Shown here: piece after piece, positions 36,190 through 44,734 of the stretch
How the letters are laid out: the number at the start of each line of letters is the position of its first letter
Numbering within the stretch: the stretch's first letter is position 1
Assembly (NCBI RefSeq): GCF_008119665.1
Contig: NZ_CP043046.1
Span: forward strand, 3,472,001-3,536,000
Length of the DNA: 64,000 nucleotides
Direction of reading: 5' to 3'
Origin: Pigmentiphaga aceris
GTDB lineage: Bacteria; Pseudomonadota; Gammaproteobacteria; Burkholderiales; Burkholderiaceae_B
The notes under the pieces: model-generated
The model's input: only the letters and a program-made list of their open reading frames with translations
What the model was told of the DNA's origin: nothing
Databases searched by the model: none
Translations under genes and position numbers: made by a program

Positions 36190-39100
36190 TCAGCGCTGAA
36201 GCGCCTCCCAGGCCTTCTGCAAACGCTTGACCGATACCGGCGACGGCGTGCGCAACTCTTGCGCAAACAAGGCCACGCGCAGTTCTTCCAGCAGCCAGCG
36301 GAATTCCGTCAGGCGTTCGTCCTCGACGCCCTTACGCGCCACCAGCGCGCGCTGGAACTGAACCTGCAAGGGCGTCAGGTCTGCCAGCAGACGCGCATCG
36401 CGCGCCGGGTCGGTGCGCAGCTTGTCGATACGCGCCACCGCGGCCTTCAGATAACGCGGGAAATGCGCCAACTGCGTGCCCGGCGTATCACGCAGGAAAG
36501 TCTTGGTGACCAGCGCACTGACTTGCTGCTGAATGTCGGCGTAGGTGGCCGCGTGCGGCTTGGCCTGCGGCAGCTTGCGCTGCAAGGCGTTCCACTCAGT
36601 CAGAATCGTCAGCGTCAGGCGTGCGACCTCTTGCGCCAGCAGGCCCAGCCTGCCCTTGCCCGCCAGCTTGCGCTCGGCAAACTTCTCGGCGTTGTCTGGC
36701 CAGGGTTCCATCAGGCAAGCTTGGGCAAGCGCGGCGTCGATGATCTGATCACGCAGCATTTCCTGCGTGCCCAGTGGCATGAACAGCATGCTCATCTGCG
36801 TCATGCCGTTCAGGTTCTTTTCCAGGAACTTGACCTGTTCCTTCAACTGCAGGCGGAACAGCCGCAACAAGCCCGCACGATGGCGGCGCGTAGCTTCGGC
36901 CGGGTCATCGAACACGTCCAAGTCGCAGTGGTCGCCCCGGTCGATCAGTGCCGGATACCCGATCACCGACATGCCGCCACGGCGAATTTCCAGCAGCTCG
37001 GGCAATTCACCGAAGGTCCAGTCCGTCAGGTTTTCATGCGCCAGCGCCTGCGCCACTTCCTTGTCGCGTGAGGCCACTTGCTGGAAGGTTACCTGTGCAG
37101 CCTTGCCGTGCTCGGCCTTCAATTGCGCCAGATTCCGGCTCATGGCCAACATGCGACCGTGCTCATCGACCACCCGGAAGTTCATGGTCAGGTGCGCGGG
37201 CAAGGTTTCCTGCTTGAAGTCGCCCGGTGCCAGCGCCACCTGCGTCTGTGCGCGCACGTCAGCGATCACGGTGTCGATCAGGCCCTTCGCAGGGTTCAGT
37301 GCCCCCTCGAACCAGCGGTCGTAGAAGCCGGCCGCATACTCGGGCAGTGGCACCAGATGCCGACGCAGCTTCTGCGGCAAGGACTTCAGCAGCAAATGCA
37401 CCTTGTCTTTCAGCATGCCCGGTACCAGCCATTCGGTGCGCGACGGGTCAATCTGGTTCAAGGTGAACAGCGGCACCGACATGGTCACGCCATCGCGCGG
37501 CGAACCAGGTTCAAAGTGATAATCCAGCGCCATTTCCACGCCGTGCAGCGTGAGCTTCTTCGGGAAGACCTCGGTCGTGACGCCTGCCGCCTCGTGGCGC
37601 ATCAGTTCGTCGCGTGACAGGTACAGGAAACGCGGCGCGGTGCGCGCCTCGGATCGATACCACTTCTCGAACGGGTCCAGGGCGCAAATGTCTGCCGGAA
37701 TCTGGCCGTCGTAGAACGCGTGGATCAGCGTCTCGTCCACCAGAATGTCGGGGCGACGCGACTTGTGTTCCAGCTTCTCGATATCCGCGATCAGCTTGCG
37801 GTTGTGCGCCAGGAAGGGCAACCCGCCATTCGGACGTGGCTCGATCTCGCCCGCCACCAACGCTTCGCGGATGAAAATCTCACGCGCAAGCTTCGGGTTG
37901 ATCTGGGCGAAGTCCACGCGCCGACCGGTGTAGATGGTCAGGCCATACAACACCGCCCGTTCGCTTGCCACCACGCGCCCGGCTTTCTTTTCCCAGTGCG
38001 GTTCCGACCAATTCTTGCGCAGCAGATGTTCGCCTGCACGCTCGATCCATACCGGATCGATCTTGGCAATGGTGCGGGCATACAGCCGCGTGGTTTCCAC
38101 CAGTTCGGCAGCCACCACCCAACGGCCCGCCTTCTTCGCCAGCTTGGACCCCGGATGAATGTGGAAACGAATGCCACGCGCACCCAGGTAGCCCGCCTCT
38201 TCCTCGCCCTTGAAGCCGATGTTGCCCAGCAAACCGGTCAGCAAGGCCATGTGGATCTGCTCGACGGTCGCAGGCGACTGGTTCAGATGCCAGCCTTGTT
38301 CTCCCACCACGGCGGCCAGCTGGCTTTGCACGTCGCGCCATTCACGCAGGCGATTGGGCGACAGGAATTGCTGACGCACCTGTTCCACCAGCTTGCGCTG
38401 GGAGGCCTTGTGCTGAACCTGATCTTCGTACCAGGTCCAGATTTTCAGGAAGGACAGGAACTCGGAACGTTCATCGACAAACTTGGCGTGCGCAGCATCT
38501 GCAGCCTCTTGCGCTTCCAGCGGCCGGTCGCGCACGTCTTGCACCGACAGGGCCGACGCGATGATCAGCATTTCCGCCAAGCAGCCCTGCTGACGGGCCG
38601 CCAGGATCATGCGACCGATACGCGGGTCAACCGGCAGGCGAGCCAGCTCGGTGCCGGTAGGCGTGATGCGATTGTCGTCGTCGATGGCACCCAGTTCTTG
38701 CAGCAGGTGATAGCCATCGGCAATGGCACGGCCGGGCGGGACTTCGACGAAGGGGAAGCTCTCGATATCGTCGAGCTTCAGCGACTTCATGCGCAGAATC
38801 ACGCTGGCCAGTGACGAGCGCAGAATTTCCGGGTCGGTGAACGGCGGACGCAGGCCGAACCCTTCCTCGTCATAGAGGCGAATACAGATGCCCGGCCCCA
38901 GGCGACCGCATCGGCCGGCGCGCTGGTTGGCAGACGCCTGGCTGATCGGTTCGACCCGCAGTTGTTCGACCTTGTTGCGCCAGGAATAACGCTTCACCCG
39001 CGCCAGGCCGGTGTCCACCACAAAGCGAATACCAGGGACCGTCAGCGAGGTTTCGGCCACGTTGGTGGCCAGCACCACACGCCGGCTGTTGCCCTTCGGG

Positions 39101-40449
39101 TGGAACACGCGCTCTTGCTCGGCCGCCGACAGGCGCGCGAACAAGGGCAGAATTTCCGTGCCCGGCGGATGATGCTTGCGCAAGGCTTCGGCGGCGTCAC
39201 GAATTTCGCGTTCCCCGGGCAGGAACACCAGCACGTCACCCGGGCCGCTGCGCGCGCATTCGCTGACGGCATCGACCAAGGCGTCCATCAAATCGCGCGC
39301 TTCGTCACGCGACAGGTTTTCGCGGTCGGCACGCTTGGGCGGCGGGCGGTTGCTGTTCTCGTCTTCCGATTGCAGGTCGCGCGTATCCACTGGGCGGTAA
39401 CGTACCTCGACCGGATATGTGCGGCCAGAGACTTCGATCACCGGAGCAGGATGCGCCTCGTCGGCACCGAAGTGCGTGGCAAAACGCGTGGCATCGATGG
39501 TGGCCGAGGTAATGATCAGCTTCAGGTCGCGACGACGCGGCAGCAGCTGCTTCAGGTAGCCCAGCAGAAAATCGATGTTCAGACTGCGCTCGTGTGCCTC
39601 GTCGATGATGATGGTGTCGTAGCGGCGCAGCAGCGGATCGCGCTGCGACTCCGCCAGCAAAATGCCATCGGTCATCAGCTTGACCGAGGCCGTCGGCCCG
39701 ACGCGTTCGTTGAAACGCACCTGGTAGCCGACCACCTCACCCATCGGGGTCTTCAATTCTTCGGCAATGCGTTTGGCGACCGAAGTAGCAGCCAGACGGC
39801 GCGGCTGCGTGTGGCCGATCATGCCGCTGCGGCCGCGACCAAGTTCCAGACAGATCTTGGGCAGCTGCGTGGTCTTGCCCGAGCCGGTTTCGCCGCTGAC
39901 GATCACCACCTGATGGTTCTGTATCGCGCGCGCGATTTCCTCGCGACGCGAGCTGACCGGCAGGTCTTCGGGATACGTGACTTCCGGAATTGGGCGAAGC
40001 GGGCGTTCGGCGCGATCTGTACGATCGGCCGGCGTTGTCCGTGGGGTGCGCTCTGGTCGCTCGGTTCTTTCCGTCCGCTCACCACGCTCGCCTCGCGGCC
40101 CCTGTTGTCGCGCGGGACGCGTGGTCAAGCCTTGACCTGCATCGCCCTGCTCTGCCGACCCGCCAGCTTGGCCGACAGACTTCGGCGCGCGCGGCGGCCG
40201 TGCTTCGCGGGACGGACGTTCACCACGGGGGCGGTCATCAGAACGGCGTTCAACTGCGGGCCGTTCACTTGCAGAACGGTCGCCAGCTTTGCTCGTCGGC
40301 TGCGCAGGCGACGCGGATGGAGCAAGGCTGACGCCTTTTCGCAATTGCGTCAGTTGCTCGGCCAGGGATTTCTGGGAGGAAGCGTCAGTGGCGTCGGAGG
40401 CTCGGGGCGCGCCGCCGCGTGCTGCCGGACGGCGGTCAGTATCAGGCAT
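36190..40449 (-). CDS. hrpA: ATP-dependent RNA helicase HrpA
   Basis: A DEAH-box RNA helicase. In E. coli HrpA helps rescue stalled or collided ribosomes. Length 1419, against about 1300. Residues 1-150 are a charged, low-complexity leader with short Glu/Arg/Thr/Pro repeats (ERTERTERPERTPR). The core starts near 165 with Walker A GETGSGKTT (186-194) and DEAH (283-286), then SATIDATRFA, TNVAETSLTVPGI and QRAGRCGR (motif VI). The C-terminal half holds the family OB-fold and DUF3418 region. The ATG at 40449 begins MPDTDRRPAA. The gene is followed by about 130 bp with a GCCGCC/GGCGGC hairpin at 36154-36169. Confidence 0.95.
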   Translation of the reverse strand: MPDTDRRPAARGGAPRASDATDASSQKSLAEQLTQLRKGVSLAPSASPAQPTSKAGDRSASERPAVERRSDDRPRGERPSREARPPRAPKSVGQAGGSAEQGDAGQGLTTRPARQQGPRGERGERTERTERPERTPRTTPADRTDRAERPLRPIPEVTYPEDLPVSSRREEIARAIQNHQVVIVSGETGSGKTTQLPKICLELGRGRSGMIGHTQPRRLAATSVAKRIAEELKTPMGEVVGYQVRFNERVGPTASVKLMTDGILLAESQRDPLLRRYDTIIIDEAHERSLNIDFLLGYLKQLLPRRRDLKLIITSATIDATRFATHFGADEAHPAPVIEVSGRTYPVEVRYRPVDTRDLQSEDENSNRPPPKRADRENLSRDEARDLMDALVDAVSECARSGPGDVLVFLPGEREIRDAAEALRKHHPPGTEILPLFARLSAAEQERVFHPKGNSRRVVLATNVAETSLTVPGIRFVVDTGLARVKRYSWRNKVEQLRVEPISQASANQRAGRCGRLGPGICIRLYDEEGFGLRPPFTDPEILRSSLASVILRMKSLKLDDIESFPFVEVPPGRAIADGYHLLQELGAIDDDNRITPTGTELARLPVDPRIGRMILAARQQGCLAEMLIIASALSVQDVRDRPLEAQEAADAAHAKFVDERSEFLSFLKIWTWYEDQVQHKASQRKLVEQVRQQFLSPNRLREWRDVQSQLAAVVGEQGWHLNQSPATVEQIHMALLTGLLGNIGFKGEEEAGYLGARGIRFHIHPGSKLAKKAGRWVVAAELVETTRLYARTIAKIDPVWIERAGEHLLRKNWSEPHWEKKAGRVVASERAVLYGLTIYTGRRVDFAQINPKLAREIFIREALVAGEIEPRPNGGLPFLAHNRKLIADIEKLEHKSRRPDILVDETLIHAFYDGQIPADICALDPFEKWYRSEARTAPRFLYLSRDELMRHEAAGVTTEVFPKKLTLHGVEMALDYHFEPGSPRDGVTMSVPLFTLNQIDPSRTEWLVPGMLKDKVHLLLKSLPQKLRRHLVPLPEYAAGFYDRWFEGALNPAKGLIDTVIADVRAQTQVALAPGDFKQETLPAHLTMNFRVVDEHGRMLAMSRNLAQLKAEHGKAAQVTFQQVASRDKEVAQALAHENLTDWTFGELPELLEIRRGGMSVIGYPALIDRGDHCDLDVFDDPAEATRRHRAGLLRLFRLQLKEQVKFLEKNLNGMTQMSMLFMPLGTQEMLRDQIIDAALAQACLMEPWPDNAEKFAERKLAGKGRLGLLAQEVARLTLTILTEWNALQRKLPQAKPHAATYADIQQQVSALVTKTFLRDTPGTQLAHFPRYLKAAVARIDKLRTDPARDARLLADLTPLQVQFQRALVARKGVEDERLTEFRWLLEELRVALFAQELRTPSPVSVKRLQKAWEALQR

Positions 40450-40527
40450 CGATGTGGATTATCCAGTTAGCCCTGGATTATAGCGACCGATGCCTGATCC
40501 AGACGGTAGTGCCTCAGACAATGCCGC

Positions 40528-42426
40528 TCAGACAGTCCCCCCGGTCGCGCGATCAAACGTCATGGTGTTGCTGATGTCGGTGACCACACCCAGCGGGAAG
40601 AACTCGGTGCGCGGTGGCCCGCCATCCACACCCGGGTGGATGTGAACCGTGGCAGCGGCCGACATGCTGGACCCTGCGTCGCCCACTGGGGTGCGCAATT
40701 CAGCGTCGCCAACCTTGCCAAAGCCCGTCACATTCCACTGCGCGGTGATCGTGACCGCCACGAAGCCCGTGCCTTCCTGTGACGCCATCTGGAAACTGAT
40801 CTCGGGTTCGCCGCGTTCGAGCTGCACGCGGGTATCGCCCAGCAAGACCTCGCCGCCACCCGCCCCCAGGCTGCGCATGGTGGGCATCACCAGCGCATCG
40901 CGTGCCACGGCCGGGTCGAGGTAGCGCGTGGCTTCGCCCATGACGGCGGCGTCCTTGCCACAGCAGTTGTAAACCTGATTCAGAATGGACAATTCTGCGT
41001 GATCGGGGCCAGTGCTGTAGCCCAGCATGGCCCACCCGGTATTCATCAAGGCACGACCGCCTTCAAAAGCTGCCCCGCCATAGGTGACTGAGCTTGCAGG
41101 CAACTCAAGCGCCAAGTCCTTGACCTGCGATCCGAATGCCGTGGCTACACGGTATCCACCACGGTCCGTGGTGCCCGTGGGGGCACGTTCCAATCCGGCA
41201 ATGGTGGCTTGGGCGCTTTGCTCTGACGTATCGGTGATCAGATAACTATGCGCTTGCACGCTGGCCAAGGAGCCGCTCCAGGTCTGCGCCACCTCAATGT
41301 GACTGCGCGCACCCAGCGGCGCAAGCTGTTCGGGGGAAACCTGGTCGGCGACCGCTTCCAGCTCGGCACGTTTTTCCGGCGTCAATGTGGCGGTTTCCAG
41401 GCGTTCGGCTACCGTCGGCGGCGCGTCACCACCGGCAGCATCCGGTGCCCGTTGCTCACGAATGGACTCAAGAACCAGAGCCTGTGCCAAGTCACGTGGC
41501 GTGGTGGTTTCGGTGACGACTGGTGGCGGCGTGTCGATCACCGCATCGGAAAACGCCGAGCGCCCGTCAATTGGCTGCGGCTCACTGCCCAATGTTTCCT
41601 GCAGACCGTCGACAGCCAGCGCGGCGCTCGACACAGCACTTTCCACGACTGCCGTAGCGGTCGACACCACGCTGCTGGCAACCGCCGTCGCGGTGGACAC
41701 CACACTATCGATGGCACTGGATGCTGCTCTGCTGGCCATCGTCGTCGCATATTCAGTCAGCGGCTTGCCATAGTTCTTCTCGCCGGTGAGAAACTGATGC
41801 GCCAGCCCCGCCACAGCCTTGTACTGAGGATCAGCCCGCTGGTCGTATTCGGGCTTGTCGACAATCGCGCGCTGGATGATGTTCTTGATCTGACGGCAAG
41901 CAAAATCGCGCATGAACCCGGTGCCGATTGCCTCTTTCATCTTCTTGTCGAGCGGCTCCCAGCCGTGCTCTTTGACCATGGTTGCGACCACTTTTTCGGC
42001 TGCATGGTCGCCCACTACCCCTTCCGCAAAGCTAGATGCCGCCGACCGCACAGTGGCATCGATATGGCCTTTGACGATACCGCCCAGACCGCCGGTGTTC
42101 TTGTCCATCACCTTGCTCAGCCCCTCGCTGGCAAGGTCGGCCACGGCCGCTTTCATGCGGCCCATATCATTGGCAATCGCGGCGTCACGCACCATCGGAA
42201 TCAGTTCGGCACTGCGCTCGCCCAGTGCCTTTGCACTGATGCCTTCCGCAACGCCAAGATCAACGACCTTGTGCAGAATGCGTTCGGCCAGTTTGTCTCG
42301 GTTGATGCTGCCACCGCTGACAAAATTGGCGATGGAATTGAGCGTGTCAAACTTGTTCAGGGCTGCAGCGGCCAGGGTCTGCAGGCCAATGCTGATACCG
42401 GCACCGACAGTGCTCAGGGTAACCAT
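40528..42426 (-). CDS. Candidate type III secretion effector (BteA-like by context), 632 aa
   Basis: I do not recognise this protein by sequence. It is 632 residues, Ala/Ser/Thr/Val-rich, without signal peptide or membrane helix. The N terminus (MVTLSTVGAGISIGLQTLAA) is Ser/Thr/Ala-rich and amphipathic, as in type III secretion signals. Residues about 1-190 look wholly helical. Residues 230-273 are four 11-residue repeats. A Pro/Thr/Glu-rich hinge (about 280-375) is followed by a C-terminal domain richer in beta structure (from about 376, HIEVAQTWSGSLASVQAHSY, to VHIHPGVDGGPPRTEFF). The key evidence is the gene 10 bp upstream, a CesT-type secretion chaperone. A large effector next to its chaperone but away from the secretion locus is the arrangement of Bordetella BteA (about 650-660 residues, N-terminal helical membrane-targeting domain) with BtcA. 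Homology to BteA is an inference. The start is the ATG at 42426, with AAGG seven bases upstream. Confidence 0.55.
   Translation of the reverse strand: MVTLSTVGAGISIGLQTLAAAALNKFDTLNSIANFVSGGSINRDKLAERILHKVVDLGVAEGISAKALGERSAELIPMVRDAAIANDMGRMKAAVADLASEGLSKVMDKNTGGLGGIVKGHIDATVRSAASSFAEGVVGDHAAEKVVATMVKEHGWEPLDKKMKEAIGTGFMRDFACRQIKNIIQRAIVDKPEYDQRADPQYKAVAGLAHQFLTGEKNYGKPLTEYATTMASRAASSAIDSVVSTATAVASSVVSTATAVVESAVSSAALAVDGLQETLGSEPQPIDGRSAFSDAVIDTPPPVVTETTTPRDLAQALVLESIREQRAPDAAGGDAPPTVAERLETATLTPEKRAELEAVADQVSPEQLAPLGARSHIEVAQTWSGSLASVQAHSYLITDTSEQSAQATIAGLERAPTGTTDRGGYRVATAFGSQVKDLALELPASSVTYGGAAFEGGRALMNTGWAMLGYSTGPDHAELSILNQVYNCCGKDAAVMGEATRYLDPAVARDALVMPTMRSLGAGGGEVLLGDTRVQLERGEPEISFQMASQEGTGFVAVTITAQWNVTGFGKVGDAELRTPVGDAGSSMSAAATVHIHPGVDGGPPRTEFFPLGVVTDISNTMTFDRATGGTV
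41608..41739 (-). repeat. 4 x 33-bp repeat encoding 11-residue amphipathic units
   Basis: In the candidate effector, residues 230-273 divide into four 11-mers: MASRAASSAID, SVVSTATAVAS, SVVSTATAVVE and SAVSSAALAVD. The central two are almost identical in protein and DNA. Eleven-residue periodicity gives a continuous apolar face along a helix, as in synuclein-like or apolipoprotein membrane-surface helices. Confidence 0.75.
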
Positions 42427-42436
42427 GGTGGGGCCT

Positions 42437-42892
42437 TTAAGCGCGGTGCATCGGGAAGGTGCCGGGTGCCTGCTCCACGACGGCAGGTGCCAAATTCGAC
42501 GTCACATCAAGCAGGCGGGCGCGCCAGTGTTCGGCCTGGTTCACGAAGACTTCCAGCTGCTTCAGGGCAGCAGCTTCGTCCAGCAAGGCCAGGTCCAGGG
42601 TCTTGAAGAACAGCACGCGCCCCAGTTGCGGATCGAAACCGAACACCCCGCCACCCGTGGCCACCCCGAACAGGTGCAATTGCAGCAAGGCGGCAAAGAA
42701 GGTTTCGCGATTGATGGCTGGCGGCTCGGCCACAACCACATATAACTGCACCAGCCCGGTATCTGCTTCCGACTCGATAGACAGTTCCACATTCTGGTCG
42801 AACTTGATCGTGCAGCCGCCAGCGGCCACGGCAGCTTGGAGGTCCAGGTGGGTTTCCATGCTCAGCGCGGTCAGCAGTTGTGCAAAGTTCAT
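42437..42892 (-). CDS. CesT-family type III secretion chaperone
   Basis: A 151-residue acidic protein (by my count 17 Asp/Glu against 8 Lys/Arg) with the layout of Tir-chaperone (CesT) family class I chaperones. It has an N-terminal helix MNFAQLLTAL, strands around CTIKFDQNVELSIE (27-40) and LVQLYVVVAE, a helix NRETFFAALLQLHLFG, the hallmark turn GGGVFGFDPQLGRVLFF (80-96) and a final helix AAALKQLEVFVNQAEHWRARL. These dimers bind the N-terminal part of one effector and deliver it to the secretion machine. The start is the ATG at 42892; an open extension upstream runs into the divergent argA gene and is rejected. It is the first gene of a two-gene unit with the 632-residue protein. Confidence 0.75.
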   Translation of the reverse strand: MNFAQLLTALSMETHLDLQAAVAAGGCTIKFDQNVELSIESEADTGLVQLYVVVAEPPAINRETFFAALLQLHLFGVATGGGVFGFDPQLGRVLFFKTLDLALLDEAAALKQLEVFVNQAEHWRARLLDVTSNLAPAVVEQAPGTFPMHRA

Positions 42893-43010
42893 GAGTGTTC
42901 TCAAAAAATACGGGAATCGGGGACAAGAAGGCGTGGCAGTGAAGCGCCGCTGTTGGTACCGGCTGTAGGTGTCACGCCCAGACAAGCAAGCTGCCAAGGT
43001 AGTAACAAGC

Positions 43011-43029
43011 CACGTGAAATGGTTCCACG
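43011..43029. promoter_or_regulatory. Interrupted inverted repeat upstream of the chaperone gene
   Basis: Plus strand CACGTGAAATGGTTCCACG. On the minus strand it reads GTGGAA-CCA-TTTCAC (five of six positions symmetric), about 120 bp before the chaperone ATG, in the 314-bp gap shared with argA. It contains GGAACC but lacks the second half of a hrp-box at the usual distance. A candidate operator only. Confidence 0.3.
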
Positions 43030-43108
43030 GGCCGGCACATCGCCGCAACTGCATACAAATTTGATGCCGATACGGTCGTGTAGCCATGGTGTCGTCAGGT
43101 ACGACCCC

Positions 43109-43114
43109 TATAAT
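43109..43114 (+). promoter_or_regulatory. Possible -10 element of argA
   Basis: A perfect TATAAT about 93 bp before the argA ATG. No convincing -35 is found 16-18 bp upstream, so the promoter assignment is tentative; an activator or an ArgR-type site may contribute. Confidence 0.35.
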
Positions 43115-43206
43115 TTCGGTTGATTTTTCGCGTTTCATTTTTTCGTCGACATCGACGCCCAGACCGGCATCCGCCCGGTCCTTACTCAGGACGCTACACA
43201 GCCACC

Positions 43207-44562
43207 ATGCCCGACCAGGAATCCCAGACCGCCGCCGCCATCGATCCAATCGACTCCAGCCGGGCGCAGTTCGTCCGATGGTTTCGAGATGTGGCACCTT
43301 ATGTACATGCGTTCCGGGGCAAGACCTTCGTGGTTGCGTTTGGCGGGGAACTGGTACAAGCCGGCGCGCTGAATGCGCTGGTGCAAGACTTATCGCTGTT
43401 GAACGCGCTGGGCGTGCGGCTGGTGCTGGTGCACGGCTCGCGCCCGCAGGTCAATGACCAGCTGCGCATCAAGGGTATTCCGGCCCAGTTCGACCGTGGC
43501 CTGCGCATCACCGATGCGCCCGCCCTGGAATGTGCGAAGGAAGCCGCCGGCGAAATCCGACTGGATATCGAAGCGGCGTTCAGCCAGGGCTTGCCCAACA
43601 CGCCGATGCAGGGTTCGCATATCCGCGTGGTGTCGGGCAACTTCGTGACTGCCCGCCCGGTGGGCATCATCGATGGCGTGGACTACCGCCACACCGGCCA
43701 GGTGCGCAAGATCGACGCCGATGCGCTGCGCTTTGCCACTGAACACGGCTCGGTCGTGCTGCTGTCGCCGCTGGGCTTTTCGCCGACGGGCGAAGCCTTC
43801 AATCTGGCGATGGAAGAAATGGCCACCGCTGCTGCCGTGGCACTGAAGGCCGAAAAACTGATTTTCGTGACCGAAACCCCGGGCGTGCGCGATGCCGATG
43901 GCAATATCGACACGGAAATCGCCCGCTATGACGCCGACGCGCTGTTGGCTGCCGGCCAGCTTGACGACGACACGGCGTTCTACCTGCGCCATGCTTCGCG
44001 TGCGGTGAAGCTGGGTGTGGCGCGCGCGCACCTGGTGCCCTTCTCGCTCGACGGCGGCGTGCTGCTGGAAGTCTTCACCCACGATGGCGTGGGCACCATG
44101 GTGGTCGAGGAAATGCTGGACGACCTTCGACCGGCCACCATCGAAGACGTGGGCGCAATCGTGCAGCTGATCGAACCGCTGGAAGCCGATGGCACGCTGG
44201 TCAAACGTGGGCGCGGCCGCATCGAGCGCGATATCGAACGCTTCTCGGTGGCCGAGCACGACGGTGTGATCTTCGGCTGCGCGGCGCTTTACCCCTATGC
44301 AGACGACAGCATGGCCGAAATGGCCTGCCTGACGGTGAACCCGGAATGGCAAGGCGGTGGCGAAGCCGACAAGCTGCTGCGCCACATGGAATCGCGTGCC
44401 CGTGCACAAGGCATTTCCCGTCTGTTCGTGTTGACCACGCGTACCGCACACTGGTTCGTCAAACGTGGCTTTGTGCCGGCGCGTCTGGAAGACCTGCCGC
44501 GCGAACGTCAGGCCAGCTACGACCGCAATCGCAACAGCCTGATTTTCATCAAGAAGATTTAA
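43207..44562 (+). CDS. argA: Amino-acid N-acetyltransferase (N-acetylglutamate synthase)
   Basis: First step of arginine synthesis, acetylating glutamate with acetyl-CoA. Length 451, with the two-domain ArgA layout. An amino-acid-kinase-like domain (about residues 15-290) has FRGKTFVVAFGGELVQ and VRLVLVHGSRPQVNDQL. A GNAT acetyltransferase domain (about 305-450) has ACLTVNPEWQGGGEADKLLR and TTRTAHWFVKRGFVPA. The kinase-like domain normally binds arginine for feedback inhibition. The start is the ATG at 43207 (MPDQESQTAAA). In relatives argA tends to sit near hrpA and yggX, as it does here. Confidence 0.95.
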   Translation: MPDQESQTAAAIDPIDSSRAQFVRWFRDVAPYVHAFRGKTFVVAFGGELVQAGALNALVQDLSLLNALGVRLVLVHGSRPQVNDQLRIKGIPAQFDRGLRITDAPALECAKEAAGEIRLDIEAAFSQGLPNTPMQGSHIRVVSGNFVTARPVGIIDGVDYRHTGQVRKIDADALRFATEHGSVVLLSPLGFSPTGEAFNLAMEEMATAAAVALKAEKLIFVTETPGVRDADGNIDTEIARYDADALLAAGQLDDDTAFYLRHASRAVKLGVARAHLVPFSLDGGVLLEVFTHDGVGTMVVEEMLDDLRPATIEDVGAIVQLIEPLEADGTLVKRGRGRIERDIERFSVAEHDGVIFGCAALYPYADDSMAEMACLTVNPEWQGGGEADKLLRHMESRARAQGISRLFVLTTRTAHWFVKRGFVPARLEDLPRERQASYDRNRNSLIFIKKI

Positions 44563-44573
44563 GGCGGTAAGGA

Positions 44574-44606
44574 CATACCGAGGCAGATGCCCATTGCCTC
44601 GGTATG
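44574..44606 (+). terminator. Terminator-like hairpin after argA
   Basis: A perfect 12-bp stem CATACCGAGGCA/TGCCTCGGTATG with a nine-base loop, 11 bp past the argA stop. The T-rich tract (GTTTGTTTTT) comes about ten bases after the stem, later than ideal. Confidence 0.5.
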
Positions 44607-44734
44607 GCAATAGCGTTTGTTTTTGCCTCTTTCCGCTGGCCGCATCGAATCCGCAGATTGCTGGCTGATTCGGTTCACGGATAACCACGGTTTCAAAGTG
44701 CTTGTTTCGCGTTAACTGCTCAGGATTTCCCAAC

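Noticed and set aside
43005..43040. A hrp-box (HrpL-type promoter) in front of the chaperone gene
   Set aside because: GGAACC is present on the minus strand but no CCAC occurs 15-17 bases downstream, so the two-part motif is incomplete.
42893..43297. N-terminal extension of the chaperone gene to 286 residues
   Set aside because: The extra 135 codons overlap the divergent argA start and have no similarity to the chaperone family, which begins at MNFAQLL.
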